Below, piece after piece: positions 58,872-64,000 of a DNA stretch of 64,000 nt. A program made the translations under genes and the position numbers. The notes below the pieces were generated by a model. That model was given only the letters and a program-made list of their open reading frames with translations, was not told where the DNA came from and ran no database searches. Every line of letters begins with the position of its first letter. Positions within the stretch are counted from its first letter, which is position 1. This DNA is from Leucobacter chromiiresistens (GTDB lineage: Bacteria; Actinomycetota; Actinomycetes; Actinomycetales; Microbacteriaceae): positions 1,550,001 through 1,614,000 of the forward strand of contig NZ_FNKB01000001.1 in assembly GCF_900102345.1 (NCBI RefSeq), given 5' to 3'.

Positions 58872-60236
58872 ATGCAGAAACGGAAGGCGAGCACGACGAG
58901 GCGTGTGCTCGGAGCGTTTGCCGCGTGCGCGATCGGCGCCGGAATGCTGGTCGGCGCCCAGTTCAACGCGCCCCCGGCTCAGGCCCTAGATCTGCCGACG
59001 TGGGACGACGTGCAGCAGGCGAAGCAGAACCAGTCGACTGCGGCGAAGAAGGTCACGGAGATCGAGTCGCTGATCGCGGAGGGCGAGAAGGAGCTCGACC
59101 GTCTGCGCAACCTGCACGCGACGACGATCGACGAGCTGCACGAGGCGGAGGACGCGCTCGCGGCGGCGTCGGAGAAGGCCGCGAACCTCGAGACGCAGGC
59201 CGAGGCGAGCCGCAAGGAGGCCGACGAGGCCGCCGATCGGGCCGGCGCGATCGTCGCCCAGATGTACCGTTCGGGCGGGGTGGATCGCAGCGTCGAGATG
59301 TTCCTCGACTCCGACGGCAGCACCGCCGACGCCCTGCTCGACCGCATGGCCTCGATGTCGAAGGCGACCGAGCGCAACACGACGCTCTCGCAGGAGGCCG
59401 AGCAGGCGGCGAACACCGCCGACACCCTCGGCAAGCAGGCGGAGGCCGCCGCGCAGGAGCGCGAGGAGCTGCGCCAGGTGCAGGAGGAGAAGGAGGCGGC
59501 CGCGGCTGAGGCCGTCGCCGGTCAGGGCGACAAGGTGCGGAAGCAGGAGGAGCAGCAGAAGACGCTGCAGACCCAGCTCGCCGCGCTGAAGGACACCACG
59601 ACGAAGACCGTCGAGGGGTACGAGGAGCGCCTGCGCATCGAGGAGGAGCAGCGGCGCGCCGAGGCCGAGCGTCTGCGCAAGGAGGCCGAAGCGGCGCGGA
59701 AGGCCGCCGAGGAGGAGGCCGCCCGTCGTGCCGCAGCAGGCGGCGGCGGAGGAGGCGGCGGTGCTCCGGCTCCCGGCGGTGGCGGCGGTGGCGGCGGCGG
59801 CGGAAGCGCACCGCCTCCGAGCGGCGGCGGTGGCGGCGGCTCGAACGGCTGGATCTACCCGACCGCGGGCTTCTACGTCTCCGAGGGCTTCCGGCCCCCG
59901 GGCCGACCCGATCACACGGGCATCGACCTCGCCACGGGCTGCGGCACGCCCATCTTCGCGGCGAAGGGGGGCACCGTCGCCATGGCGTACTGGGACGGCG
60001 GCGGCGGCGGCAACATGGTCTCCATCAACCATCCGGACGGCTGGCAGACCCGCTACGCCCACATGATCGGCTGGGCGACCGTCAGCGCGGGCCAGCAGGT
60101 GTCGGCGGGCCAGGTCGTCGGCTACGTCGGCAACACCGGCGCGAGCACGGGCTGCCACCTGCACTTCGAGATGCGCCCGAATCAGGACAACGGCTGGTAC
60201 GACTTCGTGAACCCCGCCTGGTACATCGCCTTCTGA
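58872..60236 (+). CDS. Secreted M23 peptidoglycan endopeptidase with coiled coil
   Basis: A 454-residue exported protein. Signal peptide 1-38 (RKASTTRRVLGAFAACAIG, cleavage after PPAQA). Residues 48-280 form a long coiled coil as in EnvC and RipC. A Gly-rich linker follows (about 285-315) and then an M23 peptidase domain with zinc ligands in HTGIDLA and HLHFEMRP. It cuts or controls cutting of peptidoglycan crosslinks during growth or division. All metal residues appear intact, so it should be an active enzyme rather than only an activator. It is a single gene ending at a strong terminator. Confidence 0.9.
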   Translation: MQKRKASTTRRVLGAFAACAIGAGMLVGAQFNAPPAQALDLPTWDDVQQAKQNQSTAAKKVTEIESLIAEGEKELDRLRNLHATTIDELHEAEDALAAASEKAANLETQAEASRKEADEAADRAGAIVAQMYRSGGVDRSVEMFLDSDGSTADALLDRMASMSKATERNTTLSQEAEQAANTADTLGKQAEAAAQEREELRQVQEEKEAAAAEAVAGQGDKVRKQEEQQKTLQTQLAALKDTTTKTVEGYEERLRIEEEQRRAEAERLRKEAEAARKAAEEEAARRAAAGGGGGGGGAPAPGGGGGGGGGGSAPPPSGGGGGGSNGWIYPTAGFYVSEGFRPPGRPDHTGIDLATGCGTPIFAAKGGTVAMAYWDGGGGGNMVSINHPDGWQTRYAHMIGWATVSAGQQVSAGQVVGYVGNTGASTGCHLHFEMRPNQDNGWYDFVNPAWYIAF

Positions 60237-60258
60237 TCGGGCGCGGGCCGGCCGGCGA

Positions 60259-60303
60259 CGAGTGAGGGGCTCGGGATCTTCGCGATCCCGAGCCCCTCAC
60301 TCG
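60259..60303. terminator. Perfect 20-bp terminator hairpin
   Basis: Arms 60259-60278 and 60284-60303 (core GTGAGGGGCTCGGGATC) with a 5-base loop, followed by TTCTT on the plus strand. It sits between the convergent M23 and ppa genes. Confidence 0.85.
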
Positions 60304-60353
60304 TTCTTCCGGAGACGGCGCCGAGCGACCGCGGGCCGCCGGCGCCGGCCGGG

Positions 60354-60848
60354 TCAGTGCCCTGCGGTCTTCAGGCGATCCTGCGCCTCGACGATCAGCT
60401 GCTCGGCGTCCGCCGCGGAGCCCCAGGCGTCGACCTTGACCCACTTGCCCGGCTCGAGGTCCTTGTAGTGCTCGAAGAAGTGCTCGATCTCCTTGCGGGT
60501 GTACTCCGGAATATCGGCGACGTCCTGGATGTGCGCCCAGCGCGGATCCTTGTGCTGCACCGCGATGACCTTGTCGTCGCCGCCTGCCTCGTCGCTCATC
60601 TTGAGCACCCCGACGGGGCGCACTTTGATGCCGACGCCCGGGAAGACGGGGTAGTCGAGCAGCACGAGCACGTCGAGCGGGTCGCCGTCCTCGCCGAGGG
60701 TCTGCTCGAAGAAGCCGTAGTCGGTGGGGTAGACGAAGCCCGTGTAGAGCACGCGGTCGAGGTACACCCGCCCCGTCTCGTGATCGACCTCGTACTTGTT
60801 GCGGCTCCCCTTGGGGATCTCGATAACAGCGTCGAATGCTGCGGCCAT
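60354..60848 (-). CDS. ppa: Inorganic pyrophosphatase
   Basis: A 164-residue soluble family I pyrophosphatase. It hydrolyses pyrophosphate to phosphate, pulling biosynthetic reactions forward. It has [13 protein letters not shown] at the active site, the signature [11 protein letters not shown] with three metal-binding aspartates, and the [18 protein letters not shown]-terminal segment. Length is normal for bacteria. GGAGGAGCGCGC precedes the ATG. It is divergent from tilS. Confidence 0.97.
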   Translation of the reverse strand: MAAAFDAVIEIPKGSRNKYEVDHETGRVYLDRVLYTGFVYPTDYGFFEQTLGEDGDPLDVLVLLDYPVFPGVGIKVRPVGVLKMSDEAGGDDKVIAVQHKDPRWAHIQDVADIPEYTRKEIEHFFEHYKDLEPGKWVKVDAWGSAADAEQLIVEAQDRLKTAGH

Positions 60849-60935
60849 GCGCGCTCCTCCGTGCCTTCTGTCAGCGGCCGCGAGCGGCCGAGTGTGCATA
60901 TGCGGGGTCCAGGCTACCCGACGGCGCCCTGCCGG

Positions 60936-60941
60936 TACCGT
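60936..60941 (+). promoter_or_regulatory. -10 element TACCGT, leaderless tilS
   Basis: TACCGT ends six bases before ATG 60948. No Shine-Dalgarno sequence is visible before the ATG. Confidence 0.55.
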
Positions 60942-60947
60942 TGAGAC

Positions 60948-62081
60948 ATGTTGCAGACCGCGCTTCTCGCCACCCGTCAGGCCGTCAGGGATGCGCTGCG
61001 GGAAGAGTTCGGCAGAGGCTCGGGCGAGCGGGGCCCGGGCGAGCGGGGCCCGGTGGTCGTGGCGCTGTCGGGCGGCGCGGACTCCCTCGCGCTGGCGGCG
61101 GCCGTGGCGCACGTCGGGGAGCGCGACGGGTTCGCCGCGGGCGCCGTCGTCGTCGATCACGGTCTGCAGGCCGGGTCGGATCGGGTGGCCGAGCGTGCCG
61201 CGTCGCAGGCGCGCGGGCTCGGGCTCGAGCCGGTGCTGGTGCGCCGCGTCTCGGTGCGGGAGTCGTCGGAGGTCGGCGGGCCGGAGGCGGCGGCGCGCGA
61301 CGCGCGCTACCGGGCGCTCGCGGGTGCGGCGCGGGAGATCGGCGCCGTCGCGATCCTGACCGCACACACCCGCGACGATCATGCCGAGCAGGTGCTGCTC
61401 GGCATCGCCCGGGGCTCGGGGGCGCGCAGCCTCTCGGGGGTGCCACCGCGCCGGGAGCTGGGGGACGGTCTCGTCGTGCTGCGCCCGTTCGTGCGCGCCG
61501 ATCCGTCGATCACCCGCGCCGTCACGGAGGAGGCGTGCCGGGAGGCGGGTCTCGACGCCTGGCGGGATCCGCAGAACGCCGAGCCCGCCTTCGCCCGTGC
61601 GCGGGTGCGCGCGAGCGTGCTGCCGCTGCTCGAGCGCGAACTCGGACCGGGCGTCTCCGCGGCGCTGGCCCGCACCGCCGATCTCGCCCGCGAGGACGCG
61701 GAGGCGTTCGACGCGATGGTCGCCGAGCAGATCGAGGAGATCGTGGAGCACGCCGAAGCGGGGATCGCGGTCTCGGTCGCCGCGCTGGCGGCGAACCCGG
61801 CCGCGCTGCGCCACCGCATCATCCGCCGGGTGGCGGAGGCGGAGTTCGGCCGCGAGCTCAGCCGTGAGCACACGCTCGCGATCGCCGCACTGGTGACCCA
61901 CTGGCGCGGCCAGGGTCCGCTCGAGGTGCCCGGCATCACGGTGTCGCGGGCGGGCGGTCGCATCGAGTTCGCGCGGCGCACCGGTTCACCGCGGAGGCGA
62001 CGGGGAGGCTCGGACGGCGAGCGACGGGAGGGCACCGGGGCCCGCAGTGTCGCCGGCACCCCCGCGGCGATGGAAGAATAG
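60948..62081 (+). CDS. tilS: tRNA(Ile)-lysidine synthetase
   Basis: A 377-residue TilS. It converts the wobble cytidine of the CAU tRNA-Ile to lysidine, changing its codon and charging identity. The PP-loop [12 protein letters not shown] is at residues 39-50, followed by [12 protein letters not shown] and [14 protein letters not shown]. The C-terminal domain is short as in other actinobacteria. An odd duplicated [10 protein letters not shown] occurs just before the P-loop. It stands four bases upstream of hpt, the standard neighbour. Confidence 0.95.
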   Translation: MLQTALLATRQAVRDALREEFGRGSGERGPGERGPVVVALSGGADSLALAAAVAHVGERDGFAAGAVVVDHGLQAGSDRVAERAASQARGLGLEPVLVRRVSVRESSEVGGPEAAARDARYRALAGAAREIGAVAILTAHTRDDHAEQVLLGIARGSGARSLSGVPPRRELGDGLVVLRPFVRADPSITRAVTEEACREAGLDAWRDPQNAEPAFARARVRASVLPLLERELGPGVSAALARTADLAREDAEAFDAMVAEQIEEIVEHAEAGIAVSVAALAANPAALRHRIIRRVAEAEFGRELSREHTLAIAALVTHWRGQGPLEVPGITVSRAGGRIEFARRTGSPRRRRGGSDGERREGTGARSVAGTPAAMEE

Positions 62082-62085
62082 ACCC

Positions 62086-62643
62086 ATGGATGCGAAACAT
62101 CTGGGCGATGAGCTCTCCGTCGTACTGCACACCGAAGCCGAGCTGCACCAGCGGCTCGCCGAACTGGCCCGGGAGATCGAGGCCGACTACGCCGAGGAGC
62201 CCCCGCTGCTCGTCGGCGTGCTGAAGGGCGCGGTCATGGTGATGGCCGACCTCGCGCGCGAGCTGCGCTTCCACGCGCAGATGGACTGGATGGCGGTCTC
62301 GTCGTACGGCGCCAGCACGAAGTCGAGCGGCGTCGTCAAGATTCTGAAGGATCTCGACGCCGACATCACGGGGCGCGACGTGCTCATCGTCGAAGACATC
62401 ATCGACTCTGGTCTGACGCTGTCGTGGCTCAAGGAGAACCTCGAGAGCCGCGGCGCGAAGTCGGTGCGGATCTGCACGATGCTCCGCAAGCCGGAGGCGC
62501 TGAAGGTGGAGGTCGACGTCGCGTACGTGGGCTTCGACATCCCGGTCGAGTTCGTGGTCGGCTACGGGCTCGACTACGCCGAGAACTACCGCAACCTGCG
62601 CGACGTCGCGGTGCTCGCGCCGCACGTGTACGGCGGCGAGTAA
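62086..62643 (+). CDS. hpt: Hypoxanthine phosphoribosyltransferase
   Basis: A 185-residue purine salvage enzyme that joins hypoxanthine or guanine to PRPP. The PRPP motif is VLIVEDIIDSGLTLSWL, the flexible-loop residues DWMAVSSYGAST and the base-binding VEFVVGYGLDYAENYR are present. ATG 62086 was chosen; an upstream GTG would overlap tilS without adding conserved sequence. The order tilS-hpt-ftsH is conserved widely in Gram-positive bacteria. Confidence 0.95.
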   Translation: MDAKHLGDELSVVLHTEAELHQRLAELAREIEADYAEEPPLLVGVLKGAVMVMADLARELRFHAQMDWMAVSSYGASTKSSGVVKILKDLDADITGRDVLIVEDIIDSGLTLSWLKENLESRGAKSVRICTMLRKPEALKVEVDVAYVGFDIPVEFVVGYGLDYAENYRNLRDVAVLAPHVYGGE

Positions 62644-62743
62644 GCGCACCGAACTCCTCGCGCGCCCGGAGCGTCGAGTGCGCCGTGAGCGGACAAATCC
62701 CCGCGGCTCAGACCGATGTCAGTGGCATTGGCTACGCTTACCG

Positions 62744-62773
62744 ATGCTGGATCTCCCGGCACGCACCTTCTGA
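62744..62773 (+). CDS. Possible nine-residue leader peptide of ftsH
   Basis: The mini-frame MLDLPARTF starts five bases after a TACGCT box (62733-62738), so its ATG would be at or near the 5' end of the transcript. Its stop TGA (62771-62773) overlaps the GAAAGG ribosome-binding site of ftsH. It could couple translation of ftsH to the leader. Confidence 0.35.
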   Translation: MLDLPARTF

Positions 62774-62784
62774 AAGGTCCAGAC

Positions 62785-64000
62785 TTGGCAGAGAATTCGA
62801 CGAAGAGCACATCGAAGAGCCGTCGGCTCCTGCGCGGGCCCCTGCTCTACCTGATCCTCGCCCCGATCATCGTGCTGCTCGGCTGGTCGCTGCTCTCGGG
62901 CGGGAGCACGCGCGAGGTGTCGACGGAGCGCGGCCTCGAGATGCTCGCGGACGGGAAGGCGCTGCACGCGGAGATCATCGACGGCGACCAGCGGGTCAAC
63001 CTGAAGCTCGAGCAGGCCGACAAGAAGACCGGCTCGCAAGAGGTGTACTTCTACTACGTGCTGCCGCGCGGCGTCGACGTGGTCGAGGCCGTGAACTCGG
63101 CCGATCTGAAGGACGGCTACACCGATCAGGTGCCGCAGCCCAGCCCGATCTGGTCGCTGCTGAGCTTCCTCCTCCCGCTCCTCATCATCGGCCTGCTCAT
63201 CTGGTGGATGCTCTCGTCGATGCAGGGCGGAGGCCGGGGCGTCATGCAGTTCGGCAAGTCGAAGGCGAAGCTCGTCTCGAAGGAGACGCCGCAGGTCACG
63301 TTCGCCGATGTCGCGGGCGCCGACGAGGCCGTCGAGGAGCTGCACGAGATCAAGGACTTCCTGCAAGACGCGACCCGATTCCAGGCGGTCGGCGCGCGCA
63401 TCCCGAAGGGCGTGCTGCTGTACGGCCCTCCCGGCACGGGCAAGACGCTGCTCGCGCGCGCGGTCGCCGGTGAGGCGGGCGTGCCGTTCTACTCGATCTC
63501 GGGCTCCGACTTCGTCGAGATGTTCGTCGGCGTCGGTGCGAGTCGCGTGCGCGACCTCTTCAAGGAGGCGAAGGCGAACGCCCCGGCGATCATCTTCGTC
63601 GATGAGATCGACGCCGTCGGCCAGCGACGCGGTCAGGGCATGGGCGGCGGTCACGACGAGCGCGAGCAGACGCTCAACCAGCTGCTCGTCGAGATGGACG
63701 GCTTCGATCCGAAGACCAACGTCATCATGATCGCGGCGACGAACCGCCCCGACATGCTCGACCCCGCGCTGCTGCGGCCGGGCCGCTTCGACCGCCAGGT
63801 CGGCGTCGACGCCCCCGACATGCCCGGCCGGTTGAAGATCCTCCAGGTGCACGCGAAGGGCAAGCCGCTCTCGAAGAACGTCGACCTCGAGGTCGTCGCC
63901 CGCAAGACCCCCGGGTTCTCGGGCGCCGACCTGGCGAACGTGCTCAACGAGGCGGCGCTGCTCACCGCCCGCTCGAACGCGCAGCTGATCGACAACCGCG
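62785..64000 (+). CDS. ftsH: ATP-dependent zinc metalloprotease FtsH, 3' end outside window
   Basis: The first 405 residues of a membrane AAA protease that degrades misfolded and regulatory membrane proteins. An N-terminal membrane helix (about 18-36) and a second (about 117-140) enclose an external domain. The AAA core has Walker [14 protein letters not shown], Walker [13 protein letters not shown], and the second region of homology [21 protein letters not shown]. The zinc-binding protease part lies beyond the window. TTG 62785 was chosen because GAAAGG stands seven bases upstream and it gives the usual short cytoplasmic start. It is probably co-regulated with, or promoted separately from, hpt. 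Confidence 0.95.
   Translation, partial: MAENSTKSTSKSRRLLRGPLLYLILAPIIVLLGWSLLSGGSTREVSTERGLEMLADGKALHAEIIDGDQRVNLKLEQADKKTGSQEVYFYYVLPRGVDVVEAVNSADLKDGYTDQVPQPSPIWSLLSFLLPLLIIGLLIWWMLSSMQGGGRGVMQFGKSKAKLVSKETPQVTFADVAGADEAVEELHEIKDFLQDATRFQAVGARIPKGVLLYGPPGTGKTLLARAVAGEAGVPFYSISGSDFVEMFVGVGASRVRDLFKEAKANAPAIIFVDEIDAVGQRRGQGMGGGHDEREQTLNQLLVEMDGFDPKTNVIMIAATNRPDMLDPALLRPGRFDRQVGVDAPDMPGRLKILQVHAKGKPLSKNVDLEVVARKTPGFSGADLANVLNEAALLTARSNAQLIDNR

Noticed and set aside
1..64000. tRNA or rRNA genes
   Set aside because: I looked through the gaps for T-loop and anticodon-arm sequences and saw none. A covariance search would be decisive.

Overview
The window is very GC-rich, densely coded actinobacterial chromosome. 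Gene content points to the family Microbacteriaceae (a Leucobacter-like organism is my best guess, by inference only). The lineage clues are a tilS-hpt-ftsH block next to ppa, a MetPS-type transporter with its tiny subunit, a LATTG sorting signal of the class E sortase type, frequent GTG/TTG starts, 1 to 4 bp ATGA/GTGA gene overlaps, and many TAnnnT boxes exactly six bases before a start codon (leaderless transcripts). No tRNA, rRNA or CRISPR array was seen.

Layout. 1-5.4 kb: the end of a DUF429 gene, a 1048-residue protein built from a duplicated module with an ankyrin-like tail, and a DUF1624/DUF418-like membrane protein. 5.4-9.4 kb: one chain of overlapping genes with a sodium symporter and its small subunit, then a WXG100-like protein, two unknown small proteins and a WXG100-like/calpain cysteine protease. 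9.5-12.9 kb: a secreted, wall-sorted protein with seven Ig-like repeats. 13.2-21 kb: an AI-2E-type permease, a flavoprotein disulfide reductase, an FBP zinc-finger protein, a complete IS481-type element with target duplication, a quinone reductase, a frameshifted YdeI-type gene, and a divergent SDR/TetR pair. 21.3-29.5 kb: a full kdp potassium system with an additional 27-residue membrane peptide. 29.8-40.1 kb: PadR/DUF1048, two permeases, a NYN-LOTUS protein, a flavin monooxygenase, an alcohol dehydrogenase, a divergent azoreductase/HxlR pair and a drug-type exporter. 40.1-51.9 kb: a likely catabolic locus made of a dehydrogenase divergent from an aldehyde dehydrogenase/SDR operon, an oligopeptide-type ABC importer with amidase, and a FadR-type GntR regulator. 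52-58.8 kb: an MFS exporter divergent from Lrp, acyl-CoA ligase, ketosynthase and acyl-CoA dehydrogenase, then a MarR/OhrR regulator. 58.9-64 kb: an M23 peptidase, ppa, tilS, hpt and the start of ftsH.

How parts fit. The same operator-like site (ATGGTAAGrCCACT) lies on top of the aldehyde dehydrogenase promoter and upstream of the GntR gene. This ties the 40.1-43.7 kb oxidation genes to the 43.9-51.9 kb uptake and amide-hydrolysis genes as one candidate undescribed pathway. Two further candidates are the WXG/calpain operon (possible type VII secreted protease toxin) and the ligase-ketosynthase-acyl-CoA dehydrogenase mini-cluster. Gaps between genes hold several families of long palindromes, including two copies of one 21-25 bp-arm element and an unusual head-to-head array of 19-bp repeats.
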